DNA of 64,000 nucleotides from Gnomoniopsis sp. IMI 355080 (taxonomy: Eukaryota; Ascomycota; Sordariomycetes; Diaporthales; Gnomoniaceae), in assembly GCA_027946555.1 (NCBI GenBank), contig JAPEVC010000015.1, positions 62,001 through 126,000 on the forward strand, in the 5' to 3' direction. The notes beneath the pieces were generated by a model. That model did not search any database, was not told the DNA's origin, and saw nothing but the letters and a program-made list of their open reading frames with translations. Both the position numbers and the translations under genes were made by a program. This document shows positions 35,208 through 47,403 of this stretch, in pieces (position 1 is the stretch's first letter; every line of letters starts with the position of its first letter).

Positions 35208-36011
35208 GTGCTTCTAAGCTTGGAACTTCAGAGAAACTATCTCCAGCAGTCTGCTGCTGATGTTGTCTTTCTTGGAGGATATCGCCCTTTGGGCCAGCGT
35301 GTGTGTTATGTCATGCTATTTGGACAATTCTGGATTGGAAAAAGCGCGGCGTTTCGGCATCTCACGAGTTGTTTCAACTGTCAAATATTGTGCATATTGT
35401 TTCGACTGTAACAGGTGTATTGCAGAGAAGCTCAAGCGCTGTAGTTTTTTTAAGGTAGTATCAGCCGCAATAGCACCGAAAATAAAAGACGTAGAGGTGT
35501 GTGTGCCTTGTAACAAAGTATATGCTAATAAACGATGGCCCGTCTTACCTGCGTAAGAATTCGAAGCCGGAAGGCAATTGACTTGCCTCAGGGTGTCAGA
35601 CCTGGTCAGTGGGAAGCACTGCAGAAAACGGACAACTGTAAGGCCTAACTCCTCGAGATAACTTAGCTTGCACGAATGACGCAGTCTGGGCGCGACCAGG
35701 TACAGCTCACATGCGCACTCCTTGTTCCGTCATCATAAGTCAGGGACAGAAGCTCCTTGCTACCCGACCCGGATGATCACCAGACCATCTTCCCGTCCTC
35801 GCGACACCTTTGCGAGACATTTGTTATTGCCGCACCAAACGATTACCATTCATCACGACACTCTCTGTGCTTTTATTTTCTGAACCAAATACTGCAGCGA
35901 CTGTTGTGACGACTTATAGCCTTTCGCCGAAATTCCAGCCGACAGATCCGCCATCGACACTCGCTGCGAACCCATCGCGGAACTGCCGCTGAGCGGCAAC
36001 AACCGGCCACG
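35208..36011. other. Intergenic region upstream of NPC1/NCR1
   Basis: 3' flank of the CUE-Smr gene and promoter of NCR1. No TATA-like or gene feature stands out. Confidence 0.55.
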
Positions 36012-39000
36012 ATGACCAGAATCAGCGCCCTGGCTTCAGCCGGGGCATTATTCCTAGCTGGACTGTCATCAGCAGCTGAAGAACTCTACACACCCATACA
36101 CGAGGCAGGAAGGTGTGCCATTCGGGACCACTGCGGCTCCAAGAGCTTCTTTGGCAAGCAGCTACCCTGTGTCGACAATGGCAAGGCGAAAGAACCTGAT
36201 GATGGACTAAGAGCACAGCTGGTGGATCTTTGTGGCCCCAAGTGGAACGATGGACCGGTGTGCTGCACAGATGATCAGGTAGGCGCGTTTCGCTTCCGTG
36301 ACGGCGTTTGGCCAATGACTGATAATATCGTCGCTGCAGGTCAAAGCCCTCAAAGACGAGCTATCCACCGCAAACACCATCGTCTCATCATGCCCGGCAT
36401 GCAAGGAGAACTTTTATAACCTCTTTTGCACTTTCACATGCTCTCCGGACCAATCTCTCTTCCTCAACGTTACCAAGACCTTGGTCAAGAACGACAAAGT
36501 CCTCACTACTGAACTCGACCAGCTTATCTCCGAGGAATATGGTACTGGCTTTTATGATAGCTGCAAGGATGTCAAGTTCGGTCCGAGCAACAGCGAAGCT
36601 ATGAAGCTGATCGGCGGCGGCGCAAAGAACTACTCGCAGCTCTTGAAGTACCTGGGCGACGAGAAGTTGGTCGGCTCGCCGTTTCAGATCAATTTTCCGA
36701 CTTCGTACGAGGAAAAGACAATGCACGCGCTACCAATGACGCCAAAGAAATGCAATGACGACGATCCGAACTTCCGATGCGCATGTGTTGATTGTCCGAA
36801 GGTCTGTCCCGAATTGCCGGCGGTTGAGGAGAGCGGATCATGCAAGGTCGGCGTGCTGCCGTGCTTGTCGTTCGCCTCCATCTTTGTATACAGTGTGTTG
36901 CTGGCGACTCTAATCGCGTCAATTGTTGGGCATGTCTGGTATAGGAAGCGAGCCAAGCGCCTCGAAGAGGAGAGAACGCTGCTCCAAGGTGGCATTGACG
37001 CTAGCGATGACGAGGACGATGAAGGCCATCTGGTGGGCAACGGGGCCATGCTGGATCGGCCGACAAGCCCTTACAAATTGAACACTTGGTGCGACGCTGC
37101 ATTCTACAAGCTTGGTCACGCCGCAGCGCGTTTCCCAGCCATCACGATTTTCACCTCACTCGTTGTTATCATTGTCCTAAGCGCCGGCTGGGTGCGTTTC
37201 GAGCTGGAGAAGAACCCCGCCAGGCTTTGGGTTGCGCCTACTTCTGCTGCGGCTCAAGAAAAGGAGTTCTATGACTCTCACTTTGGACCATTCTATCGGG
37301 CAGAGAAAGCTTTCCTCGTCAACGATACGCTGCCATCGGGACCTGGTCCTGTTTTGAGCTACGATACCCTGCTTTGGTGGTTCGATGTCGAGAAGAGCAT
37401 CGCGCAGCTGGAGGGTCCCACGTTTAGGACGCGACTGGACGAGGTGTGTCTGAAGCCGACTGGTTCCGCCTGTGTGGTTCAGTCAGTGGCAGCATACTAC
37501 GAGAATGAGCCGGCTCTTGTTACTGAGAAGGGTTGGGCAGACAAGTTGCGATCCTGTGCACGAGCGCCTGCTGAGTGCCGTCCAGCATATGGACAACCTC
37601 TGGACCCCGAGATGATATTAGGTGGCTATGATGGGCTTGACAACGTTGCAAGCGCTCCGGCCATGACCGTCACCTGGGTCGTGAACAATTTCGCGGACGA
37701 AGATTCTCGGGAGGTTGCCCGGGCCATGGATTTCGAGCAAGCCCTGAAAAACCGCCTTCTGGATGTGCAGAAAGAAGCAAAGGACCGGGGCTTGCGACTA
37801 TCATTCTCTACTGAGATCAGCCTTGAGGAAGAACTCAACAAGTCAACCAACACCGACGCAAAGATCATTGTCGTCAGTTATGTAATCATGTTCTTGTATG
37901 CCTCTATCGCCCTAGGCTCGACGACGCTTTCGCTCCGAGACATGCTCAGGAACCCAGCTGTGTCATTTGTCGAGTCCAAATTCTCGCTTGGTGTCGCGGG
38001 AATCGTCATTGTACTCATGTCGATCACTGCATCTATCGGCTTGTTCTCATGGGCGAATTTGAAGGCTACGCTGATCATCGTCGACGTCATTCCATTCATC
38101 GTCCTCGCTGTAGGCGTAGACAACATCTTCCTAATCGTTCACGAATTTGAACGTGTCAACATCAGAAACCCGGACGACGATGTTGAGCGGCGTGTGGCGA
38201 AGGCACTCGGTCGCATGGGTCCTTCCATCCTTTTGTCTGCGATCACCGAGACAGTATCGTTCGCGTTGGGCGCGTTTGTTGGGATGCCTGCGGTCCGCAA
38301 CTTCGCCATATACGCAGCCGGTGCTGTGTTTATCAATGCCGTGCTACAAGTCACATTGTTCATCTCGCTGCTGTCATTCAACCAAAGGCGAGTTGAAGAT
38401 TCCCGGATGGATTGCATGCCCTGTATCCAGATCAAGGCCGCCCGAATACACCTAAACGGCAGTAACGGGAACCTAGGTGCTAGACTGTACGAGGCCCCAG
38501 AAGAGGGTTTCCTTCAGCGATTCATTCTTCGTCAATATGCACCAACTTTGCTAGGGAAGAAGGTCAAAGTGGCAGTTGTCGCTGTATTTCTTGGTCTATT
38601 CGCAGCAGGTGTTGCTCTCATTCCCGAAGTTAAGCTGGGATTGGACCAGCGAGTTGCCATTCCCGATGGCTCGTATCTTATTCCTTACTTCAACGACCTC
38701 TACGCATACTTCGATTCCGGCCCACCAGTCTACTTTGTCACCAAAAATATTGACGCGACGAAGAGGAAACGCCAGCAAGAGATTTGCGCCAGGTTTACCA
38801 CCTGCGACTCCTTGTCACTCACCAACATCCTCGAGCAGGAGCGCAAGCGAACCGAGGTCTCGTACATCGATTCTCCTGCAGCAAGCTGGATTGATGATTT
38901 CTTCCTATGGCTGAACCCTCAATTTGAGGAATGCTGTGTTGAGAAAGGCGGGGCCTGCTTTGCGGACAGAGACCCTGCCTGGAATATCACCTTGTCTGGC

Positions 39001-39915
39001 ATGCCAGAGGGAGATGAGTTTCTACACTACCTTGAGAAGTTCCTCAGCGCGCCAACGACTGAGGATTGTCCGTTGGGTGGCCTGGCATCGTACGGATCGG
39101 CTGTCGTTATTGATGAAGATAAGGGCAACATTCCAGCAAGTCACTTCCGGACTATGCATTCCCCTCTTCGCAGCCAGGACGACTTCATCAACGCGTATCA
39201 ATCCGCTCGTCGCATTGCCACAGAGTTCAGCCAACAGACTGGCGAAGAGGTTTTCCCGTACAGCGTCTTCTACATCTTCTTTGATCAGTACCTTTCCATT
39301 GTGGGTCTCACCGTCGGTCTCTTGGCTGCTGCCATCGCCTTCATCTTCATCATCTCCTCGCTGCTCCTGGGTTCCGTCCTTACCGGCGCCGCAGTTGCTA
39401 TTACAGTGACTATGACTATTGTGGATATTATCGGTGCCATGGCCGTCTTCAATGTCAGCCTGAACGCCGTGTCGCTGGTTAATCTGATTATCTGTGTCGG
39501 CATCGCAGTCGAATTCTGCGCCCATATCGCCCGGGCCTTCATGTTCCCGTCTCGTACATTCATGGAGCGCGCCAAGAACCGCTTTCGTGGGCGAGATGCC
39601 CGGGCATGGACGGCCCTTGTTAATGTTGGAGGCTCGGTGTTCTCGGGGATTACAGTCACGAAGCTACTGGGTGTGTTCGTGCTTGCGTTCACGAGCAGCA
39701 AGATCTTCGAGATCTACTACTTCCGCATCTGGGTGGCTCTGGTGGTCTTCGCTGCAACGCATGCGCTAATCTTTTTGCCTGTATTGCTAAGTCTAATGGG
39801 AGGAGCCGGCTACCTGGATCCCGAGTCCGAGGGCGGACTGGAGGAGGACCTAGCTAGTCGCCGCTTCAGGGCTATTAGGGACCATGAAGACGACTACTCT
39901 GAAGACGAGGACTAG
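36012..39915 (+). CDS. NCR1: Niemann-Pick C1-related sterol transporter, vacuolar membrane (NPC1/NCR1)
   Basis: Exons 36012-36278 and 36340-39915 give 1280 residues, the usual length. A signal peptide (1-21) is followed by the Cys-rich N-terminal sterol-binding domain (GRCAIRDHCGSK, CPACKENFYNLFC, CACVDCP). After a first transmembrane helix come a large lumenal loop, the sterol-sensing domain (starts about 597, IIVVSYVIMFLYASIALGSTTLSL) and a second lumenal domain. The C-terminal RND/patched-like helix bundle starts at about 1070. Known role: export of sterol and sphingolipid from the vacuole/lysosome lumen. It ends in an acidic tail (YSEDED). After the TAG stop the same frame stays open for another 170 codons (see the separate entry). 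The 61-nt intron is GTAGGC...GCAG. Confidence 0.96.
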
Positions 39916-40425
39916 CGCAACACTCGTCGCGAGAGGGAGCTTCGCATGGATGGCGAGGTACCACTGCACCTCAAATGTGTTTTGCAGAAAGTTGTACAAA
40001 TTTTGGGAATCGGATGTTGTTTTGGAGACGCGGGACAGAATGACGAAAACCTAGAAGGTCGAGAAGAGCACAATTCCGCATCTTCCAACATGTCACACAA
40101 CCCGCCAGGAAGTAATAATGAAGATGATGGGTTGCTGTCTCCCGTTGACGAAGCTGGAGAGGCTTCGTCGAGCAGCGATGCCAGAGTAGAGGAGACGCTA
40201 CTACCAACGTCTGTGGCGGCTCTTGAGCCACCTGTATTGCCCAATAATCATGATTCCATGGTCATCATTCAAGACTGCGAACATTCCAAGGCCAGTTCAA
40301 TGGATGATGCCATGGAACAAGTCGCAATCTATTCGTCAAGAGGCTATTCGGGATGCAGCCGTTGCCAGGCTTCCAAGGTGTCTGTACTAGACATTGAAGG
40401 CTCCGCTGAATCATGTTCCTCTTGA
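39916..40425 (+). other. Long in-frame open stretch directly after the NPC1 stop codon
   Basis: From the TAG at 39913 the NPC1 frame stays open until a TGA at 40423. An ATG at 39946 opens a 159-codon frame. The predicted peptide is Ser/Glu/Asp-rich with scattered Cys and no family match. It could be a 3' UTR, a readthrough tail, or a small overlapping gene. There is no room for its own promoter outside NPC1. Translation is unproven. Confidence 0.35.
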
Positions 40426-41293
40426 TCGAGCATGCCTCTCGTGCCATCACCCAAAATCCCGAATCAGAGCGGAATCACTAGTGTGCGTTGGGTCGATGAA
40501 CGGAAGGCGACGACGAAAGGACAATACAAACTACCCTGGCCAGACTACAGACAACGCGGGAATCGAGCAGGATCGTCGAGGGGAAGCTACACAGCCGATG
40601 AGTATTAGGCCGGCGTGCAAAGCATGCGAGGACATGAACAGGCCTTCGGCCGTTAATACTTGTGTGGATGATTCATAACACAGCGTCCATGTCCTTCTAT
40701 GAGTACATGACAACGTAGTAGTAGAGGAAATTGAGCGTTTGCCTTCAGAGTGGTAGATCATGATCAAGGTCAGGCTCTGATCACCGTCGTGGCTGGCAAC
40801 ATGGGACCGTCCCGCATTCACCCTCGTCTCGCCTGGCTGTTTCGCTTGCTATCCCCTCCGAAGTTGAACATTTTGCCTCTGCTGTACCATGCAAAGGCAT
40901 AATTGCAACGTACTAAAACTCACCGAGATTCGGACTCCACGCCCCCCCGCTTTCCGGGCCTTTGACATTGTATGCCTGGGCTTAGGAGGCGATCGCACCC
41001 GGTTCGGCCCCACCTCCCGGGCCTCGATTCACGACGAAACTTCCAGAGTGAGGGCGACTCAATGAACCAGCTGAACTTTGCGACGCGGCTCTAAAAGTGA
41101 TATAAATGTGTACAACCCGCTCCCTCGTTCAAAGATCTAGACTTGTTTCGGTGAACCAAACATTCCAAGCTTGACCTTGACGACTTGAGCCAGACTGGAA
41201 TTTATTCATGAAGGCACTGGATATCTGAAACTCGGCGACACCCAAAGTTTACCACTCAACCTACATACTCCATTGACATTCACAGAGTCCATC
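40426..41293. other. Intergenic region upstream of the BBE-like oxidoreductase
   Basis: It holds a TATAAATG box at 41101-41108 and no supported gene. Confidence 0.55.
41101..41108 (+). promoter_or_regulatory. TATA box of the BBE-like oxidoreductase gene
   Basis: TATAAATG, 186 bases before the start codon at 41294. Confidence 0.45.
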
Positions 41294-42784
41294 ATGGCAT
41301 CTCTAGTCTCCAGGCCCAAGCCCAATGGCACTTACGCCCCTCCCGACGACCTGCCAATCCTCTACCGTGAATCCACACCCAAAGAAGAGTACCTCGCCTC
41401 CGTCTGGTCCCACAACCATAACCATCGCCGTGCCACCAACACCCGCATCCCTCGCGCTGTGGTCCATGCCACGCACCCTTCCCACGTTTCAGCCGCCGTC
41501 AAGCTTGCGGCGTCCCTTGGCGTCCGCGTCAGCGTCCGCTCGGGCGGTCACTCATGGGCCGGATGGAGCGTGCGTGACGACGCGGTACTCATCGACCTTG
41601 GTGCGCTGCCGGGCGGTAAACACGCCGCTGACGGTGCAGCTACGGGCATTGAGTATGATAAGCGCACGAGGATTGTGTCGGCACCGCCAAGTGCGACGGG
41701 CCGAATGGTGAATGGGTTTCTTCAGCCGCTTGGTAGGATGTTTGCCGGTGGCCACTGTCCGGACGTTGGGCTGGGCGGGTTTCTATTGCAGGGTGGCATG
41801 GGCTGGAATTGCAAGAACTGGGGCTGGGCGTGCGAGAGCATTGTGGGTCTGGATGCAGTCACTGCGGACGGCGAGGAGGTCTATGCGAGCACGACAGAAA
41901 ATGCAGATTTATTCTGGGCTGCGAGGGGCAGCGGGCCTGGATTCCCGGCGATTGTCACGCGGTTCTACCTACACACGCGGCCGCTGCCGGAGATGTGGCA
42001 AAGCATTTACATCTGGCCTATTACAGAATACAAGAAGGTGCTGCAATGGGTGGTAGACGTGTGCCCTGGGGCGGACGAGGATACGGAGATGGTGTGCCTG
42101 GGACAATACATCCCGGACCATGAGGAACCAGTGGTGATGGCCAACTTCCTCACGTTCAAAAACACCCAAGCCGAGGGCGAGGCAGCGCTCAGACCGCTGC
42201 ACGACCACCCGGGCCGTCCGCCGAAACCCATGATTGAGAGTTTCGCCCACCCGACATCGCTGCCGGGCCAGTACGAACCACAGGAAGCGGCCAACCCCGC
42301 GGGACATCGGTACTGCTCTGAGAATGCGTACGTTCGCAACGAAGACGACGTACCCGCCGTGCTGGAGAAGGCCTTCACGACGCTACCGAGCCGTAAGAGC
42401 TTTGCGCTGTATTTCAGCATGAATCCAACGTCACGGAGGGGACATTATACGGCGGGCGTAGGGGATGTGGGGAGTATGGCGCTGAGTATGCAGAGTGATC
42501 ATTACTTTGCGCTATATACGATCTGGGAGGACGAGAAGGATGACGACAAGATGGTTGGGTGGGTGCAAGATGTCATGAAGGGAGTGGAAAGGCATGCCGA
42601 CGGCAGTTATCTCGGGGACGCTGATTTCCAGCTACGGAGAACAAAGTTTTGGCGGGATGAGAATGCCGCGAGGTTGATGGCACTTAGGAGGAAGTGGGAT
42701 CCAAAGGGGCGGATCTGTGGGTATCTGGATCAGGGAGATGGGAGCGGTGTGGATGGTCTGAAGAATGAGTTTGAATGGAAGTAG
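41294..42784 (+). CDS. FAD-linked BBE-like oxidoreductase (PCMH-type, bicovalent flavin)
   Basis: A single exon of 496 residues. The ATG at 41294 is used rather than an upstream TTG in the same frame. The PCMH FAD-binding domain includes VRSGGHSW at about 81-88 and GRMFAGGHCPDVGLGGF at about 147-163. Its His and Cys match the two residues that form the 6-S-cysteinyl, 8-alpha-N1-histidyl FAD of berberine-bridge-type enzymes. The substrate domain follows, and the C-terminal BBE motif WDPKGRICGYL is present near 470. No signal peptide is visible, unlike many secreted BBE proteins, so it may be cytosolic. Many fungal members oxidise secondary metabolites. It is the first of the accessory plus-strand run and lies 1.65 kb before the P450. 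Confidence 0.88.
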   Translation: MASLVSRPKPNGTYAPPDDLPILYRESTPKEEYLASVWSHNHNHRRATNTRIPRAVVHATHPSHVSAAVKLAASLGVRVSVRSGGHSWAGWSVRDDAVLIDLGALPGGKHAADGAATGIEYDKRTRIVSAPPSATGRMVNGFLQPLGRMFAGGHCPDVGLGGFLLQGGMGWNCKNWGWACESIVGLDAVTADGEEVYASTTENADLFWAARGSGPGFPAIVTRFYLHTRPLPEMWQSIYIWPITEYKKVLQWVVDVCPGADEDTEMVCLGQYIPDHEEPVVMANFLTFKNTQAEGEAALRPLHDHPGRPPKPMIESFAHPTSLPGQYEPQEAANPAGHRYCSENAYVRNEDDVPAVLEKAFTTLPSRKSFALYFSMNPTSRRGHYTAGVGDVGSMALSMQSDHYFALYTIWEDEKDDDKMVGWVQDVMKGVERHADGSYLGDADFQLRRTKFWRDENAARLMALRRKWDPKGRICGYLDQGDGSGVDGLKNEFEWK

Positions 42785-43120
42785 GTTTTTACAGAAAGGC
42801 TTTGGACAGCTGGTTGAGCTTCAACAGCGAGAGTGCCTCCACACTTAATTGTTAGATTAAGGACCACCATCATCATGACAGTCAGCCAAATCTTACTTCC
42901 TGTGTGCTGTAGTGACCAGGCGGATCTTTTCACCCATTGATGAATTGTTCTATCTTCTTAGTGACGACGCACTTGTTGAACGCGATGACTTTCTTCCAGG
43001 ACATGAAAAAGTTAAAAATAAAAATAAGCCAAGCCTGCCAAAAACAGGGTGGGGCCTCGCCACGATGTCTGCCGTTGTCTATCAGTCGCATCTTCCAGAT
43101 GATTGACTCCCTCAGGTAGG

Positions 43121-43130
43121 TACCTAGGTA
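43121..43130. repeat. TACCTAGGTA perfect palindrome
   Basis: A perfect 10-base palindrome inside the longer AGGTAGGTACCTAGGTAGT. It belongs to the dispersed intergenic set seen also near 6810, 9211, 25911 and 33048. Confidence 0.6.
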
Positions 43131-43785
43131 GTGGCTTGATCACCGAAGCGACGTTCTAAGCTTATGTGATGTCTGCATGCACACGAGCTTGGACTGGATT
43201 ATCTTTGATAGCACTGCTTACGTACAACGCCGTATGGGCAAATCTATATACCTGCTATCAGCTTCGACTCTCTAGTGTTATTGCTATCGAGCGGGATTTC
43301 CGAAAGTCACCCCAGCTCGTTACGGGAGAAACTTGGGTCAACTATTCCCCGGAATCTCGCACCCAAGAATTACCCCCGACCGCATCTCTGGAACGACTCA
43401 GCCTCATATTAGGGACGAGACTCAAAAAGTTCTTCCAATGCCTATCGGCCTTATTCGGCGTTGAGTTTTCTGGCAAGCCCGATAAGTCTGGGAGATGATA
43501 CGTACCCACTGTGTAGGCAGCTTGTAAGTCACCATTGCCAGGGACGTATCCGACCATACCTGGCTAGAAGTTGAAATGTTCTAGATGGTTCGTATGTGAC
43601 AGACTATTGTGCTTCATGAGAAACACCCGTTCCGTTCCGGTGGATGGCTTTCAGTAAGATGCATCCCAATAAAGCAGATCTCCTGTGTGCGGTAGCTCAC
43701 CAGCCACATTGCCCGTCTATGACAGGCTGTCATCGATCTTCAGATCTCCTCAAAATAACAACGGACGCCGGAATATCTGGGGTAC

Positions 43786-44157
43786 TCAGGGGTCCTCCGC
43801 GTTGTTCCCCCACATGACGTCGACCAGGTCTGGTAGGGCTTGGAATCGTACCAGGGTAATTTGGTATTCATGGTACGTACTGACCGTAAGAAAGTTCCAA
43901 CGGCCGTGGCTCCAGGCTAAGCCCCCAATTGCCGTTCTAGCTCCATCAGTCATGGGGTGCATCGTTGTACCGCAGCCTCCTGGGTGTGAGGCTCCTGTAG
44001 CCGCGGGAAAACTAACTAGTACTGCGGTAAAGATATCTTCCACAGAAATGCCACTACCTTGGCGTACTTTATCTTCAAAAAGATTCGAGAATCCCGTAGT
44101 CTGGAATATCTTCTGCGTCCTGTCAACAATGTGCTGAGTTCCAATAAGAAAGCGCAT
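43786..44157 (-). CDS. Unidentified open frame divergent from the P450
   Basis: A 123-codon minus-strand frame from an ATG at 44157, about 280 bases from the divergent P450 start. Its composition is protein-like (HIVDRTQKIFQTTGFSNLFED; SVEDIFTAVLVSFPAA), but no family is recognised and no continuation by splicing was found. The opposite strand is also open here, which weakens the case. Confidence 0.25.
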   Translation of the reverse strand: MRFLIGTQHIVDRTQKIFQTTGFSNLFEDKVRQGSGISVEDIFTAVLVSFPAATGASHPGGCGTTMHPMTDGARTAIGGLAWSHGRWNFLTVSTYHEYQITLVRFQALPDLVDVMWGNNAEDP

Positions 44158-44437
44158 TCTTCCGGAACATCACACCTGGCTCTCATCCGTTACTCATAAC
44201 ACACACTTTATAGAGTCTATATCACGCTGTGATCCGCGCACTGGCGATCAAGCACTTGCTAATTTCGCGCGTCAATGAATCAATAAACGAATAAAGCAAA
44301 CGATCTCCCTAACCAGCATTTTTTGATTTGATCGAGTCACATTTTCAGTCGAACTACGTTTCGTCTCCCTACAACAACCCTCATTCTCAACTTTCAACAT
44401 TTGGCCTCGCGCCAGCGTCCTTCTCAACAAGGTTACC

Positions 44438-46264
44438 ATGCACGGCATCACAGAAGAACTCTTCCACTTGGTGGCGCAACATTGGCTCACAGTAGTAGGC
44501 GTTCTGCTGGCTTCCTGGCTCATGCGAAACCGCTATCGCCATGGACTGAAGAAATACCCGGGTCCAATTCTGGCGTCATTAACGGATTGGTGGCGGTTCG
44601 TCGACGTCTGGAACAGGCGCCCTGAACTGACGCACATCAAATTGCACGAGAAACACGGAGACGTGGTCCGTCTTGGACCGAATACGCTCTCCTTCTCGAA
44701 TCCAGCGGCCCTGAAGGCCATCTATGGACTGAACAAGGGTTTCGTGAAGGTGAGTGTTTTCCGAAGGCCCACACATGGGAAGTGTTGACTGACATATATT
44801 GTTCTTCTCTAGTCGGACTTCTATGTTGTCCAACAATCCGTCGTCAAGGGTCACTCTCTCCAAAGCTTGTTCAGCACGACCGACAATGACTTCCACTCGC
44901 AATTCCGGCGCTGTGTGAACTCAGCCTTTGCCATGTCAGCGCTGGTGCAGTATGAGCCATTTGTGGATAACACCACCAAGATCTTCTTGGAGAAGACGAA
45001 GCAGCTGTTTGTGGACAACCCGCAAGGCTGCGATTTTACCCGCTGGCTCCAGTTCTACGCTTTCGATGTCATTGGCGAGATCACGTACAGCAAGCGCCAC
45101 GGTTTCGTTGAGAAGAACGAGGATATCGACGGAATAGTTGCATACCTGACGAAACTATTCAACTATGTGGCACCGGTAAGTTGTGCATATTCGTTATGGT
45201 CGGGTCCACAAGTACAACTACTGACAAAACCGGTCCAGATCGGTCAAATTCCCATTCTCGACAAGCTCCTTCTCAAAAACCCCATCTACCTCAAGCTCTC
45301 TGAAATAGGAGTTCTGGATGCAACTTTCCCTGTTGCAAAATTCGCCCGCGCGCGTATGGCCGAGCGTATCCCTGACCTCGAGAAGGAGGGCAATATCTTG
45401 CCAACGTCTGCTCCCAAGCAGCAGAAGCCCACGCTTGATCTGCTATCCAAGTTCCTCGCCGCCCAGGAAAACCGCCCCGACTTTATGAACGACACGCTCG
45501 TGCAGACCATGGCCGTATCAATGGCGTTTGCTGGCTCCGAAACAACTGCTATCAGCCTTGGGGCCGTGTTCTACTATCTGCTCCGCAACCCGAATACATT
45601 ACAGAAGCTGAAGAATGAGATTGACGAAGCTGGACGCAATGGAGCTTTCGAGGATACAGAAACAGGTCTGGTTACCTGGCACGAAAGCCAGAAGCTGGAG
45701 TACCTGGACGCATGCATCAAGGAGGCTTTCCGTCTTCACCCGGCCCCCGGCCTGCCCCTCGAGCGTATCACCCCTCCACAGGGCGTTGAGATAGCTGGCC
45801 ATTTCATTCCTGGCGGCACCATTGTGGGCTGTTCTGCTTGGGTGATCCACCGCAACAAAGACATCTTTGGCGAAGATGTCGAGGTCTTCCGCCCCGAAAG
45901 GTGGCTGGTCGACGAGAGTAAGCCGAGGGAGAAAGAGGACAGCCGGATCAAGGAGATGACGGGTACCATGCTTCAATTTGGCATGGGCAGCCGGACATGT
46001 ATTGGCAAGAACATCAGCTTGTTGGAAATCTACAAGCTCGTGCCAAGTTTGCTGAGGAGGTTTGATGTGAGTTTATCTTCTTTCGTTGGTCCCGTCGTCT
46101 GCTGTGCTCTAGGTACTAATGTGAGATTTTTGCAGCTCAACTTTCAGGATCCCACACAGGACTGGGAAATCTGCAACTCGTGGTTTGTCAAGCAGACCAA
46201 CTTTTGGACGAAATTTTCCGTGAGGGACATAGCACAGCCCGAGGCGGCTGTGGAACAGAAGTGA
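44438..46264 (+). CDS. Cytochrome P450 monooxygenase (pisatin demethylase-like)
   Basis: Four exons, 44438-44749, 44813-45175, 45239-46066 and 46136-46264, give 543 residues. An N-terminal membrane anchor (about 12-29) and Pro-rich hinge KKYPGP indicate an endoplasmic-reticulum protein. Seen motifs: I-helix AGSETTA, K-helix EAFR (ExxR), FRPERW, and the haem loop FGMGSRTCIGKN with ligand Cys479. The overall pattern (HIKLHEKHGDVVRLGPNTLSF; HSLQSLFSTTDNDFHSQFRR) resembles fungal proteins annotated as pisatin demethylase/CYP57-like. The substrate cannot be told from sequence. All three introns are 63-69 nt; introns 2 and 3 can be read through in frame, so retention would lengthen the protein without a stop. 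Confidence 0.93.
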
Positions 46265-47403
46265 TCGAGATATCTCATAACGTCTGCGTCAAAACCAACC
46301 ACATAATTTGAACAAAACTGCCATATACCCTGCTGCGATAATAAAGTATCAATGAAAAAAAGTGTTTCTAGTGGGACCATCTTTGGAAATCGATTTGTAT
46401 ATTGACAGACGAGGACTACCTCTGACAATCCTTCGCACATGGCACCATTCCCGATGACTAAATAATGCACAACACCATTCTCAACATGTCGAATATCTCG
46501 ACACATATCTCAGCATGCCAGATCCAAAGTTGCCAGTAAAATGTGGCGATTCTAGCAACTCAACAATGTTGCTTATACGTGGTTCGTGCCAGGGTTCCGA
46601 CAGAACCATTTCGATCCATAGGTACCTAGAGGTACTTGTGATAGCTGGGTGTGGTAATCCAACTTCTCCTAAGCTCACATGTCAAAGGGTGAAGACAAAA
46701 GCACGCTGATACGAAGCACCATATGGGTACATGTATGTTTTAGCGCCGTATAGTTGGAAGATATTATCAAATATTTGGAGCAGAACGATCAGGAATCGCA
46801 CAGGAAAGTCTTCCTGGGGAAACGACAGGCCCATGAGCACTGCTTTGTTCCTAGGGCATCTTCAGCATACAAGCTTGAACGATTTGCGTGTGCCAGTTCG
46901 GCGTCCCTCGTAGTTTTCAGCCATTGCAAACGAACTTTGGCCGCAATTGGTCGTAGGGAGAATCACAGGACGACCTACACTACTGCAGGTAACAGGAGGA
47001 ATTGTAAGCCGCCATCGCTTATATAGCAATGTTTCAATCTTCGTCAATCATAATCACCGCCCTTCATTGGAAATGGAAACTTTGGAAACAAATTCCTGCG
47101 CATAGTGCACCTGGGCATAATCGCAAGCCTGCAGGGCACACAGTCCAAATACTACCTTAAGTAGGAATTGCATCAAGCGCATGGTGAGACAGTTTTGCAA
47201 TGCTACCATTTACAGGGCCAGGCCATCCCCCCATTTGGTTTCGCATAATTATGCCAATCCTGGATCCGTCCTGCTTCAAGCAGCTTCAGTCTCTACTTCT
47301 AGTGACAAGTCGAAGTCGCTGTTTACTTTTCCTCAGCTGCTTGATACTGGAGCGATACCGTTAATACTCATTATAACTTTCCATGTACAATCAAATCTAA
47401 ACA
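46265..47403. other. Intergenic region, P450 / GT25
   Basis: No supported gene. An AGGTACCTAGAGGTAC motif lies near 46620. Confidence 0.55.

Larger units (their letters stand above)
42785..44437. other. Intergenic region, BBE oxidoreductase / P450
   Basis: It carries a TACCTAGGTA palindrome at 43121-43130 and a possible minus-strand exon at 43786-44157 (separate entry). Confidence 0.5.
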
